Shown piece by piece: positions 52,224-60,329 of a stretch of 64,000 nt of DNA. The stretch is taken from the NCBI RefSeq assembly GCF_040643435.1, contig NZ_JBEYUH010000006.1:62001-126000 (forward strand). Direction: 5' to 3'. Numbering within the stretch: position 1 is the first letter of the stretch; every line of letters begins with the position of its first letter. The notes below the pieces were generated by a model that made no database searches, had not been told where the DNA came from, and worked only from the letters and a program-made list of their open reading frames with translations. Source of the stretch: Rhodococcus sp040643435. GTDB lineage: Bacteria > Actinomycetota > Actinomycetes > Mycobacteriales > Mycobacteriaceae. Position numbers and translations under genes: made by a program.

Positions 52224-53639
52224 CTATCGGATGTGATGGACGATGCGGCCGCCGATGACGGTCGCGCGTACCGCCTCGGCCGTCGGGGCGGCGAGCGCAT
52301 CGTGGAGCGGACGGTCGAGCAGGACGAGATCGGCCGGCGCGCCAGTTCGCACGCTACGGGGGATCCCGCCCGGGTCGTCGAGCGGTGTCAGGCAGCGCTC
52401 GAGTGCTGTGGTGGCTGCGATTCGCTCGGTCTTCCCCACGACGTCGCCGGTGGGGCACGTGCGGGCGACGGCGGCGGTGATGACGGCCCACGGATCTGCG
52501 GGACCGTACGGCGCGTCGCTCGACAGTGCGAGCGCTACACCACCGTCGAGGAGACTTCGGCAGCGGTAGAGATCGGCAAGGTCGCACGGGGCCACGTCGC
52601 GGAGATAGGCGTCGCCCCGGTCGGCGAGAAAACCGGGTTGGGTGACGACCTGCAGGCCGAGTTGCCGGATGTCGTCGATCGACTCGGCCGGAATCAGGGC
52701 ACCGTGCTCGATGCGGTCGCCGGGCACGCTACCGACTTCGGTGAGAACGGCGAGCAGAATCGCGAACGCTTCCCGGCTGACGCAGTGCACCGCGACAGCA
52801 CGGCCTGCAGTGTGCGCGCGGCGGATCGTCGCCGCGAGGTCGTCGAGATCGGGCAGTCCGGAATCGGCGAGCACGATCTTGTACGGTCCAGGGGCGAAGG
52901 TCGCGGAGGAGGATGTGTAATCCAGTGGTGCGCCGAGAACCCGGATGCGCTGTGGGACGGAGCCGTCGGCGTGTGAGATGCGGAGATGGTCGAGAGTCGA
53001 CGGGGTGAGGTCGGGTGTGGCGTCGGTGAGCCCGGTGATGCCGTAGCGGGCCAGTTCGGCTCCCACATCTGCGAGCGAGGGTGGGCCCACATCGGGTAGC
53101 CGGTCGCGTAACCACGTGTCGGCGCGCCATACTCGTCCGGTCGGGTTTCCTCTCTCGTCGCGTTCGACGCCGGGATGATCGGCGGTCGCGAGACCGGTGA
53201 GCGCGGCGGCCACGGAGTTGAGGAACCAGACGGCGCCGCTTCGATGCTGGATCCGCACAGGCCGTTGCGAATGCAGTGCGTCCAGCGACGAGCAATCCAG
53301 CAATCCAGCAACGTCTTCCGAGTATCCGACACCACGTATCCATCCTTGACCGGGTACGGCATCGAGCTTGCTGGCGAGATCGTCGGCAGTCCGGAGCGCA
53401 GGCGGTCCGCACCGAACGGAGTCACGCTCCGCGGCGAGCGCGTGCAGATGAATGTGATGATCGTGCAGTCCGGGGAGCAATGCGCCCCCGCGACCGTCTA
53501 GAACGTCGGCCGACGAGGGGGCGCATAGTCCCGGAGCGACAGCGGTGACGATTCCGTCGCGGACCAGAACGTCGACACCGCGACAGTCGGCGACCTCGAC
53601 ATCACGGACGACGAGATCGCGGGCGGCACGGACGTTCAC
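52224..53639 (-). CDS. metal-dependent amidohydrolase (YtcJ-like, amidohydrolase 3)
   Basis: A 471-residue protein with the N-terminal beta-sandwich, then GLHDHHIHLHALA (HxH metal ligands), a central barrel with AVHCVSREAF and GDRIEHGALIP, and LALSSDAPYGPADPW with the catalytic Asp. The C-terminus returns to the sandwich (PADLVLLDRPLHDALA). This is the YtcJ/N-substituted formamide deformylase-like family with unknown physiological substrates. GTG 53639 overlaps the stop of the CoA-transferase as GTGA, so the two genes are translationally coupled. The open frame further upstream is antisense-like. Confidence 0.9.
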   Translation of the reverse strand: MNVRAARDLVVRDVEVADCRGVDVLVRDGIVTAVAPGLCAPSSADVLDGRGGALLPGLHDHHIHLHALAAERDSVRCGPPALRTADDLASKLDAVPGQGWIRGVGYSEDVAGLLDCSSLDALHSQRPVRIQHRSGAVWFLNSVAAALTGLATADHPGVERDERGNPTGRVWRADTWLRDRLPDVGPPSLADVGAELARYGITGLTDATPDLTPSTLDHLRISHADGSVPQRIRVLGAPLDYTSSSATFAPGPYKIVLADSGLPDLDDLAATIRRAHTAGRAVAVHCVSREAFAILLAVLTEVGSVPGDRIEHGALIPAESIDDIRQLGLQVVTQPGFLADRGDAYLRDVAPCDLADLYRCRSLLDGGVALALSSDAPYGPADPWAVITAAVARTCPTGDVVGKTERIAATTALERCLTPLDDPGGIPRSVRTGAPADLVLLDRPLHDALAAPTAEAVRATVIGGRIVHHIR

Positions 53640-54859
53640 GACCGGATTCCGAGGTCGACGAGGACGCGCTGGGTGTCGCGTCCCGATTCGGGTGCCGGAA
53701 AGTCGTTTTCGCGCCTGCTCGGTTCGGCGACCGGCACGGTGCCGGATCGCGTTTCGAATGCCCACCGGCTGCCCTCCCGGAGCGCGGGTTGCGCTATCGT
53801 CGCCGGCTCGTCGAGAGTGGAAGCCACCACACCGGACATCGAAATGTCCCACAACATTCCACTCCCGTCCGCCGGTGCCGACATCGCCAGTGTCGCAGCG
53901 GTGAGGCCCGTGAGAGGATCGGCGATCGCATCGCCAACGAAGACCGGACCATCCGCGTCGTACGCGAGCAGTCCTGCGGATGCGGCGATGTCGTCGCCGA
54001 AACCCACGCGGTGCGAATCTCGTCCGTGGGCAGTGATCGAGATCCAGGTCGTGCCGTCGCGGGTGGCATTCTCGGCGTCGATGCCGAAACCGGCCAGTGC
54101 CCGTGGCCGCGATGCTTCGATCACGATGTCCGCTGCTGCCACCAACTCGGCGAGTTCTCGTCGTTGCGTCGCGTCGCCGGGATCGAGCACCACAGACTCG
54201 TGCCCGCCGTGCAGCAACCGGTAGAAGTCGGGATTGCCACGACGTGCACCGTCGGGCCGTGACGGTGTTTCCACTTTGACGACCCGGGCGCCGGCGAGGC
54301 CGAGTAGGTGAGCACACAGCGGGCCGGCCCACAGGGCACTGAAGTCGACGACGAGTAGCCCCGCGACCGGTCGTGGCGACAACGGCGTCAGGGAAGTACC
54401 CGGGAGCGGTGTGACGGGGCCTGCCGCGATCCCGAGCAGCTCGGCGCGCTCGGCGAGGTCGGCCCCCGTGTGTTCGACGAGCCAGTCGGCTACGGCGGGC
54501 CACGGGTCGTCCGAGATTTCCGTGCCGATGAGGGCACCGAGCAACGACGGATCGTCCGGACGAGCACACGAGACCGCGGCCCATCCGTCGATGGTCGGCA
54601 GCAGGCGGCACGCACCTCCGGCCGACACCGTTCCGGCGCGTCGATGACCGGTGAACGCCGCGCGTTCGGACAGCAAACGCGCGCCGTCGACTTCGACGGC
54701 GCCCTGCGATGCCGCGGCGATCCAGGTTGAACATTCACGGGCGAGGGTGGCGGCTCGACCAGGAGGAAGAAGTGGGGGGCCGGCGACTCTGCCGGTCAGG
54801 GAGGCAATTCCGCTTTCCGCCCAGTCGCGTACCGGGTCTGCGGCGAGGTCGGTGGCCAC
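53636..54859 (-). CDS. CoA-transferase of CaiB/BaiF type with reordered segments
   Basis: A 407-residue protein whose segments appear out of canonical order. The usual N-terminal start of the fold (LLVVDFSALWAGPLCAHLLGLAGARVVKVE) lies at about 168 rather than residue 5. The first about 160 residues resemble central and C-terminal parts (SGIASLTGR, DGWAAVSCARPDD, AAGPVTPLPG). The presumed catalytic Asp in FVGDAIADPLTGL is kept near 315, and the tail RDTQRVLVDLGI is a normal CaiB end. It is probably leaderless: TAACAT ends 7 nt before the GTG. It is divergent from the ECH gene and coupled to the amidohydrolase. Confidence 0.75.
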   Translation of the reverse strand: MATDLAADPVRDWAESGIASLTGRVAGPPLLPPGRAATLARECSTWIAAASQGAVEVDGARLLSERAAFTGHRRAGTVSAGGACRLLPTIDGWAAVSCARPDDPSLLGALIGTEISDDPWPAVADWLVEHTGADLAERAELLGIAAGPVTPLPGTSLTPLSPRPVAGLLVVDFSALWAGPLCAHLLGLAGARVVKVETPSRPDGARRGNPDFYRLLHGGHESVVLDPGDATQRRELAELVAAADIVIEASRPRALAGFGIDAENATRDGTTWISITAHGRDSHRVGFGDDIAASAGLLAYDADGPVFVGDAIADPLTGLTAATLAMSAPADGSGMLWDISMSGVVASTLDEPATIAQPALREGSRWAFETRSGTVPVAEPSRRENDFPAPESGRDTQRVLVDLGIRS

Positions 54860-54866
54860 GACCGCG

Positions 54867-54872
54867 ATGTTA
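54867..54872 (-). promoter_or_regulatory. -10 element of a leaderless CoA-transferase transcript
   Basis: On the minus strand TAACAT, seven bases before the GTG at 54859. There is no ribosome site in between, which fits a leaderless transcript beginning at or near the GTG. Confidence 0.5.
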
Positions 54873-54917
54873 CATTTCGTGCCGGATGGGGCTTGGTGAA
54901 GTACGAGGACGGATCAC

Positions 54918-55967
54918 ATGCAGACGGCACGACCGATGACACTTACCGCTGAAGACCTGGCGAACGGTGCGGCGGCAGAGCCTCTTCTCGGTGACGGTGG
55001 TGCCGTGATCCGGCCGATGCTCGTCGTCGACCTCGACCAGGATGTCGCGAACATCGAGTCTGCCGCCGAGTACGCTCGCCGCTCGGACCGGATTCTCGTC
55101 GGCCGCGCCACTCGCGAGGTCGCTGCCGAGCTGCATCCGTTGATCGACGCTCTCGACCTCACCTATGCGCCGGTCGCATCGTCACGCGCGGTGGTGGACG
55201 TGCCGGACCCGGACGTGGGAATCGCGGAGTTCACAGAGGCGGTGACGAGGAACCCGCAGGCAGCGCTCGTGGCCCGGCAGGTCGTGCGCGCGTCGGAGAC
55301 TCTCCCGGTTCCGGAGGCGATCGACGTGGAGTCGTTCGGGTACTCGACACTGCAGGGCGGACCGGAGTTCGCCGCCTGGCTCGCGGAACGTGGACCTCGC
55401 CCACTGCCGCCGCCGTCCGCCGAACCGGTACTCATCGCCCGCGACGGCGAGTTCCTGCACATCACTCTCAACCGTCCGGAACGACGCAATGCCTACGGCA
55501 CGGTGTTGCGCGACGCTCTCGTGGATGCGCTGCGGCTCGCGCTCCTCGACGACAGCGTCGAACGGGTGGTGCTCGACGGCGCGGGGTCGTCCTTCTGCGC
55601 GGGCGGTGACCTGGACGAGTTCGGCCGCACGCCCGACACGACGCTCGCCCATTTCGTCCGCACACGCGGTGGAGCGGGCCGCCTCGTCGCCGAGCTCGCC
55701 GACAGGATCGAGGTGCGGTTGCACGGTCACTGCATCGGTGCAGGTATCGAGATCCCGGCCTTCGCCGGCCGGGTGGTCGCGGCGCCAGAAACCGTCTTCC
55801 GCCTCCCGGAGGTTTCGATGGGCCTGATTCCGGGGGCCGGCGGGACGGTCAGTATCCCGCGGCGGATCGGCAGGTGGCGGTCGCTGCACCTGTTCGTCAC
55901 CGCTGCACCCCTCGAGGTCTCACGCGCATTCGACTGGGGGTTGGTGGACGAGATCCGCGATATGTGA
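54918..55967 (+). CDS. enoyl-CoA hydratase/isomerase with N-terminal segment resembling the displaced C-terminus
   Basis: A 349-residue crotonase. The catalytic core starts only at about 178 (LNRPERRNAYG), followed by oxyanion segments SSFCAGGDLDEF and GHCIGAGIEIPAFAGRVVA and the active-site VSMGLIPGAGGTVSIPRRIG. The protein ends at AFDWGLVDEIRDM, before the C-terminal helices that usually follow. The N-terminal about 170 residues carry an element like those helices (NPQAALVARQVVRASE and GGPEFAAWLAERGPRP). I infer that helices and core are permuted. ATG 54918 has an AGGA-like site (GAGGACGG) upstream. It pairs divergently with the similarly rearranged CoA-transferase. Confidence 0.75.
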   Translation: MQTARPMTLTAEDLANGAAAEPLLGDGGAVIRPMLVVDLDQDVANIESAAEYARRSDRILVGRATREVAAELHPLIDALDLTYAPVASSRAVVDVPDPDVGIAEFTEAVTRNPQAALVARQVVRASETLPVPEAIDVESFGYSTLQGGPEFAAWLAERGPRPLPPPSAEPVLIARDGEFLHITLNRPERRNAYGTVLRDALVDALRLALLDDSVERVVLDGAGSSFCAGGDLDEFGRTPDTTLAHFVRTRGGAGRLVAELADRIEVRLHGHCIGAGIEIPAFAGRVVAAPETVFRLPEVSMGLIPGAGGTVSIPRRIGRWRSLHLFVTAAPLEVSRAFDWGLVDEIRDM

Positions 55968-55995
55968 ACAAATCGTTGACAACATACTGTTCACA
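55963..55995. promoter_or_regulatory. operator/promoter of the small HTH gene
   Basis: TGTGAACA (55963-55970) and TGTTCACA (55988-55995) are a perfect 8-bp inverted repeat that frames a consensus TTGACA -35 at 55976. A poor -10 (CATCCT at 55999) is 17 bp further, and the ATG at 56011 would then be at the transcript start. Confidence 0.6.
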
Positions 55996-56010
55996 AGTCA
56001 TCCTGGGGTC

Positions 56011-56424
56011 ATGTCGGAGGAAGGCTTCACCCCACCGGATCCGAGTCGCGAACGTGCGCACCGCGAATACGCGGGGTTGTTCCGGATCGCCGAACGGCAC
56101 GGAGGCACGCCCGAACAACGCGCCAGGCAGGCTCATCCGGAGATGCTCGACCCGCTGGGGGCCATCCGCATCGTCGCGGCGCTGGCCGGCGGCGTGCACA
56201 GTCCCGGTCCCGACGAACCCGACGTCGACGACGCCGACGTCATCGCCGCGCTGGGCCTGATCCCCAAAGCACGTGCCGAGATGGATCAACTCGAGGCGCT
56301 GATCCTCCGCATCGCCCGCGAACGTGGAATGACCTGGCAGGAGATCGCATTCGGGCTCGGCCTGGGAAGCATCCAGGCTGCCCGCCAACGCTACGAGCGC
56401 CTCGTCAAACGCATCGATGCGTAA
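56011..56424 (+). CDS. small helix-turn-helix DNA-binding protein
   Basis: A 137-residue acidic protein. Its C-terminal about 40 residues (ERGMTWQEIAFGLGLGSIQAARQRYERL) form an HTH of the kind found in small actinobacterial DNA-binding proteins. The N-terminal half shows no known domain. It has its own -35 (TTGACA) inside an 8-bp inverted repeat, so autoregulation is likely. No gene follows in the same direction, because the MaoC gene converges. Family function is not known to me; a local repressor of the divergent or adjacent acyl-CoA genes is a fair guess. Confidence 0.75.
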   Translation: MSEEGFTPPDPSRERAHREYAGLFRIAERHGGTPEQRARQAHPEMLDPLGAIRIVAALAGGVHSPGPDEPDVDDADVIAALGLIPKARAEMDQLEALILRIARERGMTWQEIAFGLGLGSIQAARQRYERLVKRIDA

Positions 56425-56493
56425 CGACGACACCGATGTCGTGCGCGATCTCCCCATGGATTTCGTGCACGACGTCGGTCTCGACAGTGGCCG

Positions 56494-57489
56494 TCAAGCC
56501 ATCAGTGCAGTGAACCGCCAATCCAGCACCGGCGCCGGCTCGGCACCGCCGCGGTAGGCGTAGACGAGCGACCGCAGATTCAGCACACCACCACCCTCGG
56601 CGAGAGGTTCGGCGGATTCGACGTGCAGGTCGCTGGTGAGGGTGTCGCCTTCGTGCACAGGCCCGGTGTGGTCGCACGACTTCCAGCCCAGCACCGTCAC
56701 CAGATTCGGCAGCGCGCGCGTCGCCTGCGAGAAGGCCAGGCCGATGGTGTGGCCGCCATAGACGAGACGACCGGACGCGCCCACCCGCTCGTCGTGGTGC
56801 GTCGCTGCGACGTTGAGGCTCAGGCGCGCGAGTTCCGGTGCGCTCGAGACGACGTCGCCACTGGACTGCAGCACGGCACCGGCGAGGGACTTGTCGAAGT
56901 GCTCGCCCGGCACCTTCGAGCGGTAGACGCCCAGATCCCAGTCGGCGGGTGCGGACCACTGCGGTTCGTCCTGCGGTCCGATGGCCGAGAGGTCGTCGGA
57001 GGGCACGACGCGGTCGGGGTCGGGGTTCTCGCTCAGCGGCAGCATCGCGCAGCGGTAGAAATCGAGGACGGTGTTGCCGTCCTGGTCGACGGTGTTCATG
57101 CGCAGCGCCGCGAGGCCGGTGGGCTTGCGTCCGGGCTTGGCCGAATTCTCCTTCAGCCCCACGACTTCGGTGGTGGTGTAGAGAGTGTCGCCGATGTGCG
57201 GAAAGCGGCGGAAACGCAGGCCGCGGTAGAAGAGGTTGGCCTTGACGTGGTGCGTGACGAGCGTGGACTGCCCGATCGCGATGTCGGTGACCAAGCCGGC
57301 GTGGGCGACCGGGCCGCCCGCGACGGCGGCCGACAGATGCCTGTCGAGCGGAAGGCGCAGGCGGTCGCCGAGAATGCTCTGGTGCGCGGCGGCGAGACCG
57401 TCGGTGAGTGTCACGGCGGGGGCGGTGTCGAAGATCTGTCCGACGGTCAGTTCGTCGAAGAAGGGTCCGCCGACGTACGAGGTGGTCAT
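56494..57489 (-). CDS. double-hotdog MaoC family dehydratase
   Basis: A 331-residue protein with two MaoC-like halves. The first (about 1-150) has HQSILGDRLRLPLDRHLS. The second (about 180-325) has GRLVYGGHTIGLAFSQATRALPN, the hydratase-2-type helix with its catalytic His in GGH. Start ATG 57489 is 5 bp from the citE remnant. In M. tuberculosis a MaoC protein (Rv2499c) sits between citE-like Rv2498c and fadE19 (Rv2500c); this gene occupies the same context. It likely hydrates a 2-enoyl-CoA of branched-chain breakdown. Confidence 0.88.
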   Translation of the reverse strand: MTTSYVGGPFFDELTVGQIFDTAPAVTLTDGLAAAHQSILGDRLRLPLDRHLSAAVAGGPVAHAGLVTDIAIGQSTLVTHHVKANLFYRGLRFRRFPHIGDTLYTTTEVVGLKENSAKPGRKPTGLAALRMNTVDQDGNTVLDFYRCAMLPLSENPDPDRVVPSDDLSAIGPQDEPQWSAPADWDLGVYRSKVPGEHFDKSLAGAVLQSSGDVVSSAPELARLSLNVAATHHDERVGASGRLVYGGHTIGLAFSQATRALPNLVTVLGWKSCDHTGPVHEGDTLTSDLHVESAEPLAEGGGVLNLRSLVYAYRGGAEPAPVLDWRFTALMA

Positions 57490-57494
57490 GGTGG

Positions 57495-57695
57495 TCAGGC
57501 TCCGATCTTCGACAGGATGCGGCGGGCGGCGACGGCCTCGTCGAGCATCCGGCCGTCGAGCGTGGCGGTGACGGCGTCCTCGAGGTCGAGGACGATCTCG
57601 TCGGTGGTGGAGGCGAGAGCCTTACCGGCTTTGCGTTCGTCGGAGCCGGGCGCGACGAGTACGGCGCGCCGGCGGAGGTGTTGCTCGGAATACAC
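57495..57695 (-). pseudogene. citE-like lyase remnant with a large internal deletion
   Basis: The 66-codon frame starts GTG 57695 with CitE-type N-terminal sequence (RRAVLVAPGSDERKAGKALA, then DEIVLDLEDAV). It jumps within a few residues to CitE-type C-terminal sequence (TLDGRMLDEAVAARRIL). The roughly 200 residues that form the HpcH/CitE barrel are missing, and the reading frame is kept. The normal length is about 270-300. If translated, it could not be an active lyase. Position between MaoC and the divergent acyl-CoA dehydrogenase matches an intact citE gene in related genomes, so I read it as a degraded or deliberately minimal copy. Confidence 0.7.
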
Positions 57696-57735
57696 GGAAG
57701 AACCTCGCGGAGTTCGGTCGGAATTTGACGGCGCT

Positions 57736-57751
57736 AAATGTACGGCCATTA
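57736..57751 (-). promoter_or_regulatory. conserved motif B upstream of the citE-remnant/MaoC operon
   Basis: On the minus strand TAATGGCCGTACATTT, with 12 central bases AATGGCCGTACA identical to the copies at 47004 and 57862. The near edge is 40 nt from the GTG at 57695. Confidence 0.55.
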
Positions 57752-57861
57752 CGGGTGGCCGGCCACCCATAGATTCCAGTAGTCGTTCGCATCGGCGAAA
57801 ACTCTTGAATCGCCGCGAGGTGAGCGGGTTCGCGCGTTGACAAGGCTCGAGAATCGTCCAC

Positions 57862-57877
57862 AAAATGGCCGTACAAA
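57862..57877 (+). promoter_or_regulatory. conserved motif B upstream of the acyl-CoA dehydrogenase
   Basis: AAAATGGCCGTACAAA, identical to the whiB copy at 47004. Its end is 44 nt from the GTG at 57922. Two copies therefore face away from each other in this 226-bp divergent gap. Confidence 0.6.
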
Positions 57878-57921
57878 GTTCTCCGGGCCCGTGCGGCCCG
57901 CCCCGAGCGGAGGAATGCCCC

Positions 57922-59073
57922 GTGACCCATCTGAGCGACGAAGAGGCTTTTCTCGTCGAGACCGTCCGAAACTTCGTCGATCGAGAGGTCAAGCCCACGG
58001 TGCAGGAGGTGGAGCACGCCGACGAGTATCCCGAGAAGTGGATCGAGCAGATGAAGCAGATCGGCATCTACGGGCTCGCCGTGCCGGAAGAATACGGTGG
58101 CTCGCCGGTGTCGATGCCGTGCTACGTGCAGGTCACCGAGGAACTCGCCCGAGGCTGGATGTCGCTGTCGGGCGCGATGGGCGGGCACACCGTCGTCGCG
58201 AAGTTGCTGACGCTGTTCGGGACCGAGGAGCAGAAGAGCAAGTACCTGCCCAAGCTTGCCACCGGTGAGATCCGCGCGACGATGGCGCTGACCGAGCCCG
58301 GCGGCGGCTCCGACCTGCAGGCGATGACCACGACCGCCAAGCGCGACGGCGACGAGCTGGTCATCAACGGGGCGAAGACGTGGATCACGAACGCACGTCG
58401 CGCCGGTCTGATCGCGCTGCTGTGCAAGACCGATCCCACCGCGCAGCCGCGGCACAAGGGCATTTCCGTTGTGTTGGTCGAGCACGGTCCGGGCCTGACC
58501 GTCTCCCGTGATCTGCCCAAGCTCGGCTACAAGGGCGTCGAGTCGTGTGAGCTGAGCTTCGACAACTACCGCATCTCCGCCGACGCGATCCTCGGCGGTG
58601 AGCCGGGCAAGGGCTTCGGGCACATGATGAAGGGGCTGGAGACGGGGCGGCTGCAGGTCGCCGCGCGTGCCCTCGGTGTCGCGGCCGCTGCGCTCGAGGA
58701 TTCGCTCGCCTACGCACAGCAGCGGGAGAGCTTCGGCGTGCCGATCTGGAAGCACCAGTCGATCGGCAACTACCTCGCGGAGATGGCTACCAAACTCACG
58801 GCGGCGCGGCAGCTGGCACGGTATGCGGCGGAAAAGTACGACAGCGGTGAGCGCTGCGACATGGAAGCCGGCATGGCCAAGCTGTACTGCTCGGAGGTCG
58901 CGATGGAGATCGCACTGAACGCGGTGCGCATCCACGGAGGCTACGGCTATTCCACCGAGTACGACGTCGAGCGGTACTTCCGCGACGCGCCGCTGATGAT
59001 CGTCGGTGAGGGCACCAACGAGATCCAGCGCAACGTCATCGCAAGTCAGCTCGTAGCACGCGGTGGCCTGTGA
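57922..59073 (+). CDS. acyl-CoA dehydrogenase (FadE19-like)
   Basis: A 383-residue acyl-CoA dehydrogenase. The FAD/substrate segment is ATMALTEPGGGSDLQAMTTTA, and the C-terminal motif IVGEGTNEIQRNVI holds the catalytic Glu of the short/medium-chain type. ATG-like longer starts exist, but GTG 57922 has GGAGGA 7 nt upstream. It is divergent from the MaoC/citE-remnant pair and is regulated from a shared gap with two motif B copies. By context it resembles mycobacterial fadE19 of branched-chain amino acid breakdown; the substrate here is inferred only. Confidence 0.93.
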   Translation: MTHLSDEEAFLVETVRNFVDREVKPTVQEVEHADEYPEKWIEQMKQIGIYGLAVPEEYGGSPVSMPCYVQVTEELARGWMSLSGAMGGHTVVAKLLTLFGTEEQKSKYLPKLATGEIRATMALTEPGGGSDLQAMTTTAKRDGDELVINGAKTWITNARRAGLIALLCKTDPTAQPRHKGISVVLVEHGPGLTVSRDLPKLGYKGVESCELSFDNYRISADAILGGEPGKGFGHMMKGLETGRLQVAARALGVAAAALEDSLAYAQQRESFGVPIWKHQSIGNYLAEMATKLTAARQLARYAAEKYDSGERCDMEAGMAKLYCSEVAMEIALNAVRIHGGYGYSTEYDVERYFRDAPLMIVGEGTNEIQRNVIASQLVARGGL

Positions 59074-59099
59074 CGACCGGCAGCTAGGATCGGTCCGTC

Positions 59100-59846
59100 A
59101 TGGACAACAAGGTGCGGGAGACCGAACCGGCCTACGCGCAACTCGCGCGCCTGCTTCGCGAGGCCGTGGAAGCGGGGCAGTACAGCGACGGCACACGGCT
59201 GCCCACAGAAGCCGAACTCGCCGAAGAACACGGCGTGAGCCGGCAGACGGTGCGTCGCGCGTTCCAGGACCTCGTGGCCGATGGCATCGTCTACCGCGTT
59301 CCCGGACGCGGTACCTTCGCGAACGAGTCGGGGCGGCGCTACCGGCGACAGCTCGGTTCCATCGAGGATCTGCTGGCACTGTCGGCCGACACGGTCATGC
59401 AGATCGTTTCGCCGCTGCGACGCGGAGTCGACATCGACGCCGCAAGCCGGCTCCGCCTCGACACCGACGTGCTGTACACGGCGGTGTTCAAGCGTCTGCA
59501 CGACGGAATACCCTTCGTGCTCACAACTGTTCACCTGCCCGAGCGCGTCGCGGCTCACGTGCTCGACGCGCCGGAGCTTCAAGCGGGCGCATCGAGCAGG
59601 AACACCATGATCGGTCTGCTCGAACCGCATCTCGACAGCCCCATCGTCGAAGCTGCACAGTCCATCACGGTCGCGCTCGCCGACGAACGGGCAGCACGGG
59701 AACTGAACTGCGCCGTGGGGCATCCTCTGCTGCGCGTCGACCGACTGTACTCGAACGACGCAGGGGTGCCCACCGAGCTTTCGGTGAGTTACTTTCTGCC
59801 CGAGCACTACACCTATCGCGTCACCCTCCGGCGGGCCGGTCACTGA
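59100..59846 (+). CDS. GntR-family regulator with UTRA domain (HutC type)
   Basis: A 248-residue regulator. The N-terminal winged helix (YAQLARLLREAVEAGQYSDGTRLPTEAELAEEHGVSRQTVRRAFQDL) is at about 10-75, and the UTRA ligand-binding domain follows from about 90. It probably controls the neighbouring acyl-CoA genes in response to a small effector. TAGGAT at 59085-59090 lies 9 nt before ATG 59100 with no ribosome site, so its transcript is probably leaderless. It is 26 bp after the acyl-CoA dehydrogenase and 27 bp before the MaoC gene. Confidence 0.92.
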   Translation: MDNKVRETEPAYAQLARLLREAVEAGQYSDGTRLPTEAELAEEHGVSRQTVRRAFQDLVADGIVYRVPGRGTFANESGRRYRRQLGSIEDLLALSADTVMQIVSPLRRGVDIDAASRLRLDTDVLYTAVFKRLHDGIPFVLTTVHLPERVAAHVLDAPELQAGASSRNTMIGLLEPHLDSPIVEAAQSITVALADERAARELNCAVGHPLLRVDRLYSNDAGVPTELSVSYFLPEHYTYRVTLRRAGH

Positions 59847-59873
59847 CCGCCGTCCACATCGACAGGAGTAAAC

Positions 59874-60326
59874 ATGCGGGTCATCAACGGAATCGACGAG
59901 GTCGAGAAGGCTGTAGGAGAACACCTCGGTTACAGCGACTGGCTCGAGATCGACCAGAAACGTATCGACCTGTTCGCCGAAGCCACCGGCGACCACCAGT
60001 GGATCCACGTCGATCCGGAGCGCGCGAAGGACGGCCCCTACGGCGCGACCATCGCCCACGGCTACCTGACGCTGTCGCTGCTGCCCGTGCTGGCCACCGA
60101 AATCTTCTCCCTCGAAGGTCTGAAGATGAAGGTCAACTACGGCAGCAACAAGGTCCGGTTCCCGGCACCGGTGGTCGTCGGCTCGCGGATCCGTGCCGGC
60201 GCGGAATTCAAGTCGCTCGAGCGCACCGCCAAGGGCGCGAACCTTGTGGTGGGCTACACCATCGAGATCGAGGGTTCGGAGCGTCCGGCGCTCGTCGCCG
60301 AGACGGTGGTCGTGCTCGTGCCCTGA
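59874..60326 (+). CDS. MaoC-like (R)-specific enoyl-CoA hydratase
   Basis: A 150-residue single-hotdog MaoC protein. The hydratase-2 motif is FAEATGDHQWIHVDPERA with catalytic Asp and His about residues 38-44, and the conserved IAHGYLTLSL follows. It resembles mycobacterial HtdZ-type enzymes (Rv0130). It hydrates 2-enoyl-CoA to the (R)-3-hydroxyacyl-CoA. It lies 27 bp after the GntR gene in the same direction and converges with the sugar-dehydrogenase gene, 3 bp between stops. Confidence 0.93.
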   Translation: MRVINGIDEVEKAVGEHLGYSDWLEIDQKRIDLFAEATGDHQWIHVDPERAKDGPYGATIAHGYLTLSLLPVLATEIFSLEGLKMKVNYGSNKVRFPAPVVVGSRIRAGAEFKSLERTAKGANLVVGYTIEIEGSERPALVAETVVVLVP

Positions 60327-60329
60327 TCG

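Noticed and set aside
53640..54734. Upstream extension of the amidohydrolase across the CoA-transferase gene
   Set aside because: Arg-rich, low-complexity translation typical of an off-frame reading. The GTG at 53639 overlaps the preceding stop properly.
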